Assembly (NCBI RefSeq): GCF_902506065.1
Contig: NZ_LR732912.1
Span: forward strand, 4,168,838-4,232,837
Direction: 5' to 3'
Source of the DNA: Arthrobacter sp. 9V
GTDB lineage: Bacteria > Actinomycetota > Actinomycetes > Actinomycetales > Micrococcaceae
Length of the DNA stretch: 64,000 bases
The notes below the pieces were generated by a model, which had not been told where the DNA came from, did no database searches, and was given only the letters and a program-made list of their open reading frames with translations. The translations under genes and the position numbers were made by a program. Below are positions 8,692 through 16,332 of the stretch, in pieces. The number at the start of each line of letters is the position of its first letter. Positions within the stretch are counted from its first letter, which is position 1.

Positions 8692-9624
8692 TCACTGAGC
8701 CGGAGTAAACGGGCCCGTTAATGGATCGGCTGCGGGTTCCCCTGGGGGATCGTGCCGCACCGGGATTCCTTTGGCGAACGCCCGCACCTTGGCATCGTCC
8801 CAAATGTGCGCAGGCACGCCGCCTCCCAGAAGTCTGCGGGCCAGGGTGGGATCGTCACCGAACGGCGCGTGGCTGCCGGCCATGATCATGTTTCCGTAGC
8901 GTCGCCCTTTGAGCATGGCGGGATCGGCAATGATCATGGTGTGCTCAAACGTGTCCGCGATGGTGGCGGCGTCGGCCCGTGCATTCTTGAGGTCAGGGGC
9001 GTCCCCTGAGTTGACTACATACAGCCCATCGGGGGCGAGGACCGAGTCAGCATGGGCGGTGAACTCCCTCGTTGTCAGGGCCCGGGGCGTGAAGGCTCCG
9101 GCGAAAACATCCCGGATGATCAGGTCCCTGCTGTCCGGGGTGAGGGACTCGGTAACTTGCCGGGCCTCACCCACGCGGATCCGCAACAGGGGCGCTTTGG
9201 GGAGGTCGAACCAGCCGCGCACGTAATCGGCCAGCTTCCCGTCGAGCTCAACAACCACCTGACGCGCTTCAGGATAGGCGGCGTGGAAGTACCGTGCCAT
9301 GGAGCACGCTCCCCCGCCGAGGTGAAGGGCCCGCATCTTGGGCTTTTGTTCGCGGGGCCACCGGGATTCCACCAATGCGGCAATCCAGCGCATGTACTCA
9401 AAATCGAGGAACAGCGGGTCGGCGAGGTCAATGTGAGAGCTCATCACGCCGTTGATTTTCAGAAGCCAGCCGTTGGAGTTGTCCTGGTCCTGAATCAACT
9501 CGCAGTCGCCTGTATCGATGTAGTAAACGCCAGCAACCGGACCGTCAACGCGGGTGCCGGCGGGCACCTCGACGACTCCCGGCGTCGACCTCTGAGACCT
9601 GCCTACCTTAACGCGTTTCGCCAC
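8692..9624 (-). CDS. Spermidine synthase-like (aminopropyltransferase-fold) protein
   Basis: 310 residues. The SAM-binding core resembles spermidine synthase: ALHLGGGACSMARYFH (motif I, about residues 98-113), VVVELDGKLADYVR (motif II) and DLIIRDVFAGAFTPRALTT near residue 165. The usual catalytic Asp segment is altered (RDVFAG), so polyamine synthesis is doubtful. Such stand-alone proteins are common in actinobacteria and are of unproven function; a methyltransferase role is possible. The start is a GTG behind GCGGAAATA. No operon partner is evident. Confidence 0.75.
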   Translation of the reverse strand: MAKRVKVGRSQRSTPGVVEVPAGTRVDGPVAGVYYIDTGDCELIQDQDNSNGWLLKINGVMSSHIDLADPLFLDFEYMRWIAALVESRWPREQKPKMRALHLGGGACSMARYFHAAYPEARQVVVELDGKLADYVRGWFDLPKAPLLRIRVGEARQVTESLTPDSRDLIIRDVFAGAFTPRALTTREFTAHADSVLAPDGLYVVNSGDAPDLKNARADAATIADTFEHTMIIADPAMLKGRRYGNMIMAGSHAPFGDDPTLARRLLGGGVPAHIWDDAKVRAFAKGIPVRHDPPGEPAADPLTGPFTPAQ

Positions 9625-9694
9625 TATTTCCGCCTGCTTGAGTCATGCTTCAAGCCTAGTGGAGCACTGTACGATCGCTATCCGATGCAACAAA

Positions 9695-9723
9695 GTAAGG
9701 CTACTTACCGTTTTGCCCGTAAG
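9695..9723 (+). promoter_or_regulatory. Three GTAAG/CTTAC half-sites in front of a leaderless promoter
   Basis: GTAAG (9695-9699) and CTTAC (9704-9708) form a perfect dyad around GCTA. A third GTAAG is at 9719-9723. The array covers the expected -35 area of the -10 box TATGAT at 9729-9734, which is six bases before the ATG of the small membrane-protein gene. Confidence 0.5.
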
Positions 9724-9740
9724 AGCCATATGATCTCTAC

Positions 9741-9926
9741 ATGGAACTAGGAGCATCCGTATGGGTGGAGGTGTTGACGGTGGCGGTCGCCTGGCTGACG
9801 GTCGTCTGCCTCCTCCTGGCACGCGTGCCCAAACCGCCGAGCCTGCTTGACTCATCGCTGGAGGATTCACCCCCGGACGGGTCACCGTTGGATATGGATC
9901 AATCCGAGGACTCGGAATTCCGCTGA
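9741..9926 (+). CDS. Small single-span membrane protein
   Basis: 61 residues. A hydrophobic helix (about residues 7-27, VWVEVLTVAVAWLTVVCLLL) precedes an acidic, proline-rich tail (DSSLEDSPPDGSP and on). There is no Shine-Dalgarno site, but a near-consensus -10 box TATGAT ends exactly six bases before the ATG, which is the spacing of a leaderless transcript and supports a real gene. The end overlaps the convergent sucrase-ferredoxin gene by 28 bases. Function is unknown; proximity to the DGGA-peptide cassette may be chance. Confidence 0.55.
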   Translation: MELGASVWVEVLTVAVAWLTVVCLLLARVPKPPSLLDSSLEDSPPDGSPLDMDQSEDSEFR

Positions 9927-10855
9927 AGCCTTTCATCACTTGTGATGGACGTGGGCTCATAGACCATGACCGAACCCGTTGACGGCGCCAGGCATGTGAG
10001 CTGATAGGGAGCTGAGCGGCGGACCTGCAATTCCACATCGATGTTCGCCGGGTGAGGCGGTTTACCGGTGATGTGGATGCGCCAGGATCCGCCCTCGCGA
10101 ATGGTCTCGGTGACCTGATAGTCGTGCCGGCCGGCAGGGCCGAACCGTTCCAACAAGGCCGCGACGGCCGCTTGTTGCAGAGGGGAAAGATCCGTATACC
10201 CACGCAAATACTCGGCATGGATACGACCGGCGAGATGCGCCTCAATGGTGGCGACGGATGACCCGGCGTCCAGACCTCCGTAATACACGCCGTCCGGAGC
10301 CACCACAACGTTGGCCGCAAACCTGTCGCCGCCAACATGGGAGCACTCCCACACCAGCTCCGGCCACCGCTCGCTCAGGGCGCGCCCCACCGGCCTGCCA
10401 CGTACTGCGCAGCAAGGGTCATGCCGGCCATGCGCACAGATCAGAACTACGGGCGGAAGACCCGGGTCTCCCGGAGATGCCAACGCCGTGACAATTCCGG
10501 CAAGGTCCTCCTCCCGCTCCCACGTTCCCCAGAGCTGCTGATAAGCACCGGAACTCTCATAACGCAAAACTGCCCAACGTTTTGGTCCGTGGCGGGGGCG
10601 CGGGCCGGGACGCCGCACCAACAAAATGCGTGCACCCGCCGTCCACGCTGCCGAGGACAGAAGAGCTTTGGTCCCGGCGTCCAGTTCCAGGCCGTCGAAG
10701 CCGTTGGGCGGCCACCCGCCCCGATGCTCTATGAGGACCCACACCAGCCCAGGCGACGCCGTCCCGGCCATGGAGTCGCCGCGTACACGGGCGCTGTTGG
10801 CGCAGAAAAAGCCTCTGGTCGTGGCAACATCGCTCTCAGAACCCGGCACTGTCAC
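9899..10855 (-). CDS. Sucrase ferredoxin-like (Suc_Fer) Fe-S protein
   Basis: 318 residues. The family marks are an N-terminal Cys (18) followed by GTASPGLVWVLIEHRGGWPPN, then C140-AHGRHDP-CC (148-149) with the thioredoxin-like ferredoxin fold, and CSHVGGDRFAANVV at 171-184. By family this is a [2Fe-2S] protein of the cytosol; the name comes from one association with sucrose metabolism and does not define a role. Its GTG start overlaps the stop of the cupin gene as GTGA, so the two are translationally coupled. In this context it could supply electrons or iron to the neighbouring oxygenase; that is inference. Confidence 0.82.
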   Translation of the reverse strand: MTVPGSESDVATTRGFFCANSARVRGDSMAGTASPGLVWVLIEHRGGWPPNGFDGLELDAGTKALLSSAAWTAGARILLVRRPGPRPRHGPKRWAVLRYESSGAYQQLWGTWEREEDLAGIVTALASPGDPGLPPVVLICAHGRHDPCCAVRGRPVGRALSERWPELVWECSHVGGDRFAANVVVAPDGVYYGGLDAGSSVATIEAHLAGRIHAEYLRGYTDLSPLQQAAVAALLERFGPAGRHDYQVTETIREGGSWRIHITGKPPHPANIDVELQVRRSAPYQLTCLAPSTGSVMVYEPTSITSDERLQRNSESSD

Positions 10856-12057
10856 TGCTCAGCGGGAACGAGCACTCCTGCACGCAGCAGCCTTTCCACG
10901 AGTTCAATCCCGAGGTCATGTGCAAGGTATTCCCCTCCATCCAGCAGGCGCTTCACGGACGGCAAGTCCGTTTCGGGGAAGTCGAGCCAACCCACGCGGG
11001 TGGACAGTCGTGAGCCCTCGAACCGCGCTTCCAACGCATCCCTGAGCCGCACCAGCGAGCCCGACCCGAGGCCCTGGACTGCCGCGAGCTGGGCCACCGG
11101 ACCAAGCGGTGCCGGACGTCCTTGTCCCCTTCGTGTGCGCTGGAAAAGGGAAGTGATATCAGCTTCACGGACAGCGGAGGCGAGTCGTTCACGGACGAGT
11201 GCGATCTCCCCCTCGGGTCCGTCCACGCCCAACGGCAGGGTCCCTCGCATCGGGGGATCTTCGCAGAGTGCTTCAAGGGCAACCTGTGCCAGTTGTTCAG
11301 CCAATGCGTGGCGGGTCCAACTGTGGACTCCCAGCGTGAGATGAATGGAGACTTTGCCTTGGGCTTGGGCGGCGTGCAGCCAACCCCGCGGAAGATAGAG
11401 GACATCGCCGGGTTCAAGAACGGTGTCAATGTACGCCGGGCTTTGAGCGGCCTCGGCAACTTCAGAGCGGCGATCGGTCCACGGTTGGCTTCGCAGCGGG
11501 TCCACGTGTACCGGCTCGTGGATGATCCAGCGCTTGGTTCCCTCGATCTGCAGGACGAAGACGTCGTGGACGTCGTAGTGATCGTCAAAGCCACGGTTCT
11601 GGGGCGGGGTGATGTAAGCGTTGGCCTGTACGGGATGCCCCAGCTCGGTGCTCAGCTGAGTACTGAAGCTCTGTACCGGGTCCCAAGTGCGATGCAGCGC
11701 CTGCAGGACGAGGGTGGCTCCGTCGGAAAATTTGCGCCAGAGTGCGGTGTCGTCCAGCTGGTCTGAGATGGTGGCCCCAACACCCGCCGGGGAGGTGAAC
11801 GAGGATTCGGGAAGCGTGGAGCCGCCCTTGGCCACGCGAAGGAAAGGTGTGCGCAGACCGCGACGCGAAATAAGTTCGTCAACCGCGCCGGCAGAAAATA
11901 CATCGGAGAAGTCGCTGACGCCGCGGCTCAGCAGTGCGGTGCGCCCCCAGACTTCGCTGGCAAACTTCTCAAGGCCCACGTCGATCAGTCGTGTTTCCAG
12001 GACCCCGGCGCCCTTCACCGCGCCGGGGTCCTGGAAATCAGTGCTGGTAGAGCTCAA
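10852..12057 (-). CDS. Cupin_4/JmjC-type Fe(II)/2-oxoglutarate oxygenase
   Basis: 401 residues, related to bacterial ribosomal oxygenases (YcfD/RoxA type), which hydroxylate protein side chains. The iron ligands are visible: His160-x-Asp162 in DDHYDVHDVF and distal His228 in YLPRGWLHAA. The segment FVLQIEGTKRWII is the usual 2-oxoglutarate-side strand. A C-terminal helical, winged-helix-like part follows. The frame opens with TTG two bases after the stop of the DGGA-repeat gene, with AGGA nine bases upstream. It ends in a GTGA overlap with the Fe-S protein gene. A 17-bp hairpin lies across codons 7-21. The adjacent repeat peptide is the obvious candidate substrate. Confidence 0.82.
   Translation of the reverse strand: MSSTSTDFQDPGAVKGAGVLETRLIDVGLEKFASEVWGRTALLSRGVSDFSDVFSAGAVDELISRRGLRTPFLRVAKGGSTLPESSFTSPAGVGATISDQLDDTALWRKFSDGATLVLQALHRTWDPVQSFSTQLSTELGHPVQANAYITPPQNRGFDDHYDVHDVFVLQIEGTKRWIIHEPVHVDPLRSQPWTDRRSEVAEAAQSPAYIDTVLEPGDVLYLPRGWLHAAQAQGKVSIHLTLGVHSWTRHALAEQLAQVALEALCEDPPMRGTLPLGVDGPEGEIALVRERLASAVREADITSLFQRTRRGQGRPAPLGPVAQLAAVQGLGSGSLVRLRDALEARFEGSRLSTRVGWLDFPETDLPSVKRLLDGGEYLAHDLGIELVERLLRAGVLVPAEQ
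11994..12037 (-). promoter_or_regulatory. 17-bp perfect hairpin at the start of the oxygenase gene
   Basis: Arms 11994-12010 and 12021-12037 are exact complements (TTTCCAGGACCCCGGCG on the plus strand) around a 10-base loop. In the operon mRNA this stem forms about 20 bases after the oxygenase start codon. It could stop or slow transcription, or protect the upstream peptide message, so that more peptide than enzyme is made. There is no U-run. Confidence 0.75.
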
Positions 12058-12059
12058 AT

Positions 12060-12359
12060 TCAGCTGTCCTGTTGCCCGGCGCCGCCATCAGCGCCACCAT
12101 CGGCACCACCGTCCGCGCCACCGTCCGCGCCGCCATCGGCACCGCCGTCAGCGCCACCGTCCGCGCCACCATCGGCGCCGCCGTCGTGAGTGCCTGGTAC
12201 GCCCGACGCGCCACCGTCTGCGGGGCCTTCGGCACCACCATCAGCGCCACCATCCGCACCGCCGTCGGCACCGCCGTCCGCGGGGCCTTCGGCACCACCA
12301 TCAGCGCCACCGTCTGCCGGGCCCTCCTGCTGGTTTGGATCCTGCTCTGGATCAGACAT
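12060..12359 (-). CDS. DGGA tetrapeptide-repeat protein, candidate modified-peptide precursor
   Basis: 99 residues. A 15-residue acidic leader (MSDPEQDPNQQEGPA) is followed by 16 DGGA units, interrupted by two EGPA units and one SGVPGTH spacer, and a GQQDS tail. There are no Cys, Lys, Arg or aromatic residues, and the product is strongly acidic. The ATG has a near-perfect GGGAGG site four bases upstream, so this is a real gene and not a shadow of the GC-rich strand. It is first in a tight operon with a JmjC-type oxygenase and an Fe-S protein. The regular Asp residues could be hydroxylation sites or metal ligands. The 12-base DNA repeats could change copy number in frame. No family name is known to me with certainty. 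Confidence 0.75.
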   Translation of the reverse strand: MSDPEQDPNQQEGPADGGADGGAEGPADGGADGGADGGADGGAEGPADGGASGVPGTHDGGADGGADGGADGGADGGADGGADGGADGGADGGAGQQDS

Positions 12360-12473
12360 GCTTCCTCCCGAGAATCGAATGCTTCAACCCGGGCGATCAT
12401 CAGCCGCACCGCCCGTGATCACCATATCCATATGGGTCAGCTGTGGGAACAGCTTGGCCGCATCTGAAATGCG

Positions 12474-12977
12474 TTAACGCCCGACGCCGGGGCGCACCAT
12501 CCGGTGTTCCGGCAGTGAGTACCAGGACGGGTCGCAGAGCTGACGTTTCCCGTCCGGCACAAAGCCGTTGCGTCGATAAAACGCCTGCGCGCGCGGGTTG
12601 TCATCCAACACCCACAAATACGCCGGGCCATCACCGATCAAGGCATCAACCAGCGCCTGCCCCACGCCCCGGCCGTGAACGCGCTCCAAGGTGTAGAGCA
12701 TGAACAGCTCAACGTCACACGGGCCATCCTCGTCTTGTCCGGGACCCGCGGCGCCGAGTCCCACAAGATCGCCGTCTGGACCGTGGGCCAACATCCGGGC
12801 GTGTCCAGCAGCGATGAATGCCCGGTACCGTTCGATGCGGTCAGGCAGCGCCGCCTCCTGCTTTTCGAAGAACTCCGGAGGCAGCAAGTGCCCATAGCTC
12901 TCGCGCCACGACCGGACATGCATCAGGGCCATGGCCTCGGCATCGTCAACCGTAGCCGGGCGAATCGTGAAATCCAC
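12474..12977 (-). CDS. GNAT family N-acetyltransferase
   Basis: 167 residues. The GNAT fold is clear: the opening IRPATVDDAEAMALMHVRSWRESYG, the acetyl-CoA loop VHGRGVGQALVDALI (about residues 113-127), and the C-terminal LWVLDDNPRAQAFYRRNGFVPDG motif. The WRESYGHLLPPEF start is common in a soil-actinobacterial subgroup of unknown acceptor. The start codon directly follows the stop of the O-methyltransferase gene, so both are one transcription unit. A 114-base gap with no gene separates it from the DGGA-peptide gene, which is on the same strand and could be read through. Confidence 0.85.
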   Translation of the reverse strand: MDFTIRPATVDDAEAMALMHVRSWRESYGHLLPPEFFEKQEAALPDRIERYRAFIAAGHARMLAHGPDGDLVGLGAAGPGQDEDGPCDVELFMLYTLERVHGRGVGQALVDALIGDGPAYLWVLDDNPRAQAFYRRNGFVPDGKRQLCDPSWYSLPEHRMVRPGVGR

Positions 12978-13649
12978 TTAGCGGACCCGCGCTATCGCGA
13001 AGCCGTCCCAGCCTTTGCTTCCCACGGTCTGAATCGCGGTGGCATCGAGTCGAGGATCCTGGCCCATCTTTTCCAGCGCGGCCACGATACCCGGCGCGTT
13101 CACTTCGTCCCGCCCGGGCTCCAGGATGGCACCGTCCCAGATGACGTTGTCCACCACGATCACCGTTCCCGGACGCCCCAGCCTGATGGCCCAGTCAAGG
13201 TAGTTGGAGTCGTTTTCCTTGTCAGCGTCGATGAAAACGAAGTCGAACGATTCCTGACCCGCCAGCGTGGGAAGAGTGTCCAAGGCAGCACCCACCCTGA
13301 TGTCCACCTTGTGTCCCACACCGGCGGCATCCACGTTGGCCCGCGCCACGTCCGCGTGCTTTTGGAGGTATTCACACGTGACTATCCTGCCGTCGTCGGG
13401 CAGTCCCTGTGCCATCCAGATGCTGCTGAACCCGGCCAAGGTCCCGATCTCCAGCACCCGCCTGGCACCGGACATCTGCACGAGCATCCGGAGCAGCTTG
13501 CCGGCGTTGGGAGCTACTTCGATCGCCGGCATGCCCGCTTCCACCGCGGAAGTCAGGGCGCGATTGTGGACAGGGTCAGGATGCACGACGACGTCGGTAA
13601 GGTAACGCTCGACGTCCACCCAACCGGGCTCGGTAACGTGTTCGATCAT
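12978..13649 (-). CDS. Class I SAM-dependent O-methyltransferase
   Basis: 223 residues, of the caffeoyl-CoA/catechol O-methyltransferase type (Methyltransf_3). The SAM site is VLEIGTLAGFSSIWMA (about 65-80), with the acidic loop VTCEYLQKHADVAR, the metal-site FDFVFIDADKENDSNYLDWA (about 135-154) and VDNVIWDGAI. These keep the Asp-Asp-Asn metal ligands of the group. Natural acceptors are often catechols, but bacterial members are mostly untested. CAGACT stands six bases before the ATG, which may be a weak leaderless -10 box. It is followed by the GNAT gene. Confidence 0.85.
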   Translation of the reverse strand: MIEHVTEPGWVDVERYLTDVVVHPDPVHNRALTSAVEAGMPAIEVAPNAGKLLRMLVQMSGARRVLEIGTLAGFSSIWMAQGLPDDGRIVTCEYLQKHADVARANVDAAGVGHKVDIRVGAALDTLPTLAGQESFDFVFIDADKENDSNYLDWAIRLGRPGTVIVVDNVIWDGAILEPGRDEVNAPGIVAALEKMGQDPRLDATAIQTVGSKGWDGFAIARVR

Positions 13650-13690
13650 GGCCCCCAGTCTGGCACTCGGCGCGCCTGTTGGGGAAGGAT

Positions 13691-14023
13691 CTAGTCCGTG
13701 GCGGAAATGGCGTCCTCGAGCCGTTCAACTTTGCCGGTCAGCTCGCCGCTGTACCCGGGCCGGATGTCGGCCTTGATCACCAGGGACACGCGGCTGCCAT
13801 AGCGGCCAACTGCCTCGGTGGCGCGCTTGACCACGTCGAACACCTCATCCCATTCGCCCTCGATGGTGGTGAACATGGAGTCCGTCTGGTTGGGTAATCC
13901 GGACTCGCGGACGATCTTGACTGCGGCAGCAACGGCGTCGTGGACGGAAGCGTCAGGGGCTGGTCCCCCGTTGGTGGCGGAAGCGGGCTGGCCCGAAGGG
14001 GCGACTGAGAATGCAAGCAACAT
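13691..14023 (-). CDS. Thiamine-binding protein, MTH1187/YkoF family
   Basis: 110 residues from ATG 14023. The compact alpha/beta fold of the thiamine-binding superfamily is seen in MLLAFSVAPSG at the start, VHDAVAAAVKIVRESGLP, MFTTIEGEWDEVFDVVKRATEAV and VSLVIKADIRPG. Small proteins of this kind bind thiamine or hydroxymethylpyrimidine-like ligands. I chose the inner ATG because the longer frame would run through the promoter of the divergent TetR gene. The Shine-Dalgarno match (GGA, four bases away) is weak. No thiamine riboswitch is visible upstream. Confidence 0.8.
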   Translation of the reverse strand: MLLAFSVAPSGQPASATNGGPAPDASVHDAVAAAVKIVRESGLPNQTDSMFTTIEGEWDEVFDVVKRATEAVGRYGSRVSLVIKADIRPGYSGELTGKVERLEDAISATD

Positions 14024-14083
14024 GAAATCCAGTGTTTCACGTACCGGTTTGTCATATAAGAACGTACTCCCGCGTAACAACAG

Positions 14084-14103
14084 AGCAACGGCGCTCCGTT
14101 GCT
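14084..14103. promoter_or_regulatory. Perfect dyad, probable TetR operator
   Basis: AGCAACGG (14084-14091) and CCGTTGCT (14096-14103) flank CGCT. The right arm ends at the first base of the -10 box TACCCT (14103-14108) of the TetR gene. This fits autoregulation and possibly control of the divergent thiamine-binding gene. Confidence 0.65.
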
Positions 14104-14115
14104 ACCCTGACAAGC

Positions 14116-14745
14116 ATGGAACAGCCCTCTGAACGCAAGCCCCTCAGGGCAGACGCCGCACGCAATGTGGACAAAATCATTACCGCCGCCCGGCAGTGCT
14201 TCCGGGAACACGGCCCCGAAGTGCCCCTTCAGACCATCGCGGCCACCGCTGGAGTTGGCCCGGCAACACTGTTCCGCAACTTCTCGGACAAAGAGCAGTT
14301 GGTGCTCGCAGCACTTTCACGTCAACTCCGGTTGCACGTGGACCCGGTGGCGGAGACTGCCCTGGACGGCATGGACGCCGCCGAAGGGCTGATCAACGTG
14401 ATCGACGCCGTGGTGAAAGTCGCCAGCGACGACGCCAACCTCCTGGACGCAGTGGCAGGCAGACGCGGACTCCTGGTGGGCATCACAGGTGGACTGATCG
14501 GATCCATGGCCGTTCTTCTGGAGCGCGGCCAGAGGCAGGGCTCCTTGCGGCGCGACATCACCATTGAGGACATGGTCCGGTTGCTGGCCATGCTGATCGG
14601 CGCCGTGGACACCATGGAGCCGGGATCCGAAGCTTGGAAGCGTCCCGTCGCGCTGATCGAGGATGCGATCCGCACGGAGCGCCCGTCCCGGCCACTTCCG
14701 GAGCAGTCCGGCATCCCCGGGATGACGTTCACGGAAGCCGTCTAA
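14116..14745 (+). CDS. TetR family transcriptional regulator
   Basis: 209 residues. The N-terminal DNA-binding domain is typical: ADAARNVDKIITAARQCFRE, then VPLQTIAATAGVGPATLFRNFSDKEQLVLAAL (residues 14-66). The C-terminal ligand domain belongs to the group ending with a SMAVLLERGQRQGSLRRDI helix. The ATG at 14116 matches the family start, and TACCCT seven bases upstream makes a leaderless transcript likely. The dyad at 14084-14103 suggests that it represses itself. It does not adjoin an efflux gene, so its inducer and regulon are open. Confidence 0.88.
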   Translation: MEQPSERKPLRADAARNVDKIITAARQCFREHGPEVPLQTIAATAGVGPATLFRNFSDKEQLVLAALSRQLRLHVDPVAETALDGMDAAEGLINVIDAVVKVASDDANLLDAVAGRRGLLVGITGGLIGSMAVLLERGQRQGSLRRDITIEDMVRLLAMLIGAVDTMEPGSEAWKRPVALIEDAIRTERPSRPLPEQSGIPGMTFTEAV

Positions 14746-14791
14746 GCTTCAACTCGCTGACGCTCGCCGGTCCCAGCGGCCGCGCTGCCCG

Positions 14792-15103
14792 CTAACCCCA
14801 GCCCAGCAGCCGCAGCAATGCTGCGGCTGCTGCCCCCGAAATGACCACCACAAGGAACGGCGCACGGAGCCAAAGTGCGACGGCGGCAGCCACCAAGGCG
14901 CCCATCCGGGCATCAAGGACCAGGCCTTGTCCTGACGCTACGGCGTTCACCACCGTTAAGGACGCCAACAGGCCAATGGTCATGGTGCCGGCCACGTGCA
15001 TGATCCGCGGGCTCTCCAGCAGTTTTGCGGGCACAAAATAGCCCACCAGTTTGGTCAGATACGCCAGCGCGCAAGCAATGAGAATCCACAGCCAAAGGTT
15101 CAT
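14792..15103 (-). CDS. azlD: AzlD, branched-chain amino acid export subunit
   Basis: 103 residues with four hydrophobic segments; the opening is LWLWILIACALAYLTKLVGY and the end is LRAPFLVVVISGAAAAALLR. This is the small subunit that pairs with AzlC to export branched-chain amino acids or analogues. It overlaps the azlC stop by four bases (ATGA), so synthesis is coupled. It is the last gene of the DoxX-azlC-azlD unit. Confidence 0.88.
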   Translation of the reverse strand: MNLWLWILIACALAYLTKLVGYFVPAKLLESPRIMHVAGTMTIGLLASLTVVNAVASGQGLVLDARMGALVAAAVALWLRAPFLVVVISGAAAAALLRLLGWG

Positions 15104-15852
15104 TTCCTGCCCCCGTGCTGGTGCTTCTCCGCGTAAGGATCCACGTCCGGTTCCAATCCCTCATCCATGCGGGCGTGGCTGAACCAACCGATGACCCCGG
15201 CCACCACTGCCGCCACCAGAATCGGCACACCCGAGGGGACGAACGGCACCGCCAGGATGGTGGCCAGCGCGCAAGCACCCGCAATGGCCCAAGGTTCCCG
15301 GCCCTTCAACCGGGGCCATAGCAAAGCGAGGAACGCCGCCACCGCAGCCCCGTCCAAGCCCCACTGCTTGGGGTCACCCATGGCGTCGCCTGCCAGCGCA
15401 CCGATGGCTGTGAAGACATTCCATAAAATGAATATTCCGATTCCAGCCGTCCAGAATCCGCGGCGTTGCTCGTCGGGATCGGACTGGCCGGACGCCGTCG
15501 CCGTTGACTCATCGATGGTGACGTGCGCGGAAACGTAACGCTTCCACCCGCCGGGACGGAGCATGGCGTTGATCTGCATCCCGTATATGCCGTTCCGGAG
15601 GCCCAGCAGTGCGCTGGCTGTCATGGCCGCAACCCCGGAACCACCGCCTGCAACGACGCCGATGAAGGCGAACTGCGAACCTCCGCTGAACAGAAGGAGG
15701 CTCAGGACCATCGTCTGCCAGAAATCGAACCCGGACGCCACCGCCAGGGCACCGAAGGACACGCCATACAAGCCCGTGGCAATACTCAGGGACAAGGCCA
15801 CCTTGAATGCCGGGGATTCCCGGAGCTTCAAGGGAGCCGGCGTGCTGCTCAT
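15100..15852 (-). CDS. azlC: AzlC, branched-chain amino acid permease
   Basis: 250 residues, with family marks PAFKVALSLSIATGLYGVSFGALA, LLLFSGGSQFAFIGVVAGGG and ALLGLRNGIYGMQIN in the first half, and seven or so membrane helices. With AzlD it exports leucine, isoleucine, valine or toxic analogues. The ATG at 15852 overlaps the stop of the DoxX-like gene (ATGA); an upstream GTG is open but unnecessary. The C-terminus has a histidine-rich KHQHGGRK tail. Confidence 0.88.
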   Translation of the reverse strand: MSSTPAPLKLRESPAFKVALSLSIATGLYGVSFGALAVASGFDFWQTMVLSLLLFSGGSQFAFIGVVAGGGSGVAAMTASALLGLRNGIYGMQINAMLRPGGWKRYVSAHVTIDESTATASGQSDPDEQRRGFWTAGIGIFILWNVFTAIGALAGDAMGDPKQWGLDGAAVAAFLALLWPRLKGREPWAIAGACALATILAVPFVPSGVPILVAAVVAGVIGWFSHARMDEGLEPDVDPYAEKHQHGGRK

Positions 15853-16283
15853 TTCCGCAGGCTCCACGACCACAGGATGAGCGGAATCTGCAGGGGCAGA
15901 CGGACCGTGTGAATTCGCCTCTCGGCCGCTGTTCCCTTGGGGCCGTACGCTCGTCGAAGGGCATCTATATGCCCGGCAAGGAATGCAGCGAACATCGCCG
16001 TGGTGGCGTCCGCAGCCACCTTACGGGTGGCGGGGATCAAGAAGCCGACGCCGACAGCCACCTCAAGCAGGCCCGACGTGGCGATCCATTCCTCGCGGGA
16101 CATTACTGCCAAAGGACCATTGGTACGACTCCCGGGCTCATCCATACGGCACAGGTAATCCGGCACTACGGGGTAGTAGAACCTGGGCGTCCGGAAGTGC
16201 TTCGCGGCGCTGGCCAGCAGCAGCGCGCTCAGAGCTACTGCAGAGGTGGTTCGGGTTGCTTGTGCTGACCAGCGAAAAGACAT
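15849..16283 (-). CDS. DoxX-like integral membrane protein
   Basis: 144 residues with four predicted helices. The segments ALLLASAAKHFRTPRFYYPVVPDYL, LLEVAVGVGFLIPATRKVAA and MFAAFLAGHIDALRRA are typical of short DoxX/DUF4267-like membrane proteins of unknown role. The ATG at 16283 is preferred to a TTG four codons earlier. The stop overlaps the azlC start as ATGA, so it is the first gene of that operon, although nothing ties it to amino acid export. Confidence 0.72.
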   Translation of the reverse strand: MSFRWSAQATRTTSAVALSALLLASAAKHFRTPRFYYPVVPDYLCRMDEPGSRTNGPLAVMSREEWIATSGLLEVAVGVGFLIPATRKVAADATTAMFAAFLAGHIDALRRAYGPKGTAAERRIHTVRLPLQIPLILWSWSLRK

Positions 16284-16332
16284 GAGACCACTCAATCACA
16301 AGCGCGGTGGCCCCCAAAGCCGGACCCAATTG

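Noticed and set aside
9690..9712. DtxR/IdeR iron box at the GTAAG dyad
   Set aside because: Only the left half fits the consensus; the right half departs at most positions. Kept only as an unnamed dyad.
12060..12330. CRISPR-like or satellite repeat
   Set aside because: Units are 12 bases, contiguous and without spacers, and code for DGGA in a frame with a good ribosome site.
13691..14115. TPP riboswitch before the thiamine-binding gene
   Set aside because: The CTGAGA and TGAACCTGAT-type blocks are absent on that strand.
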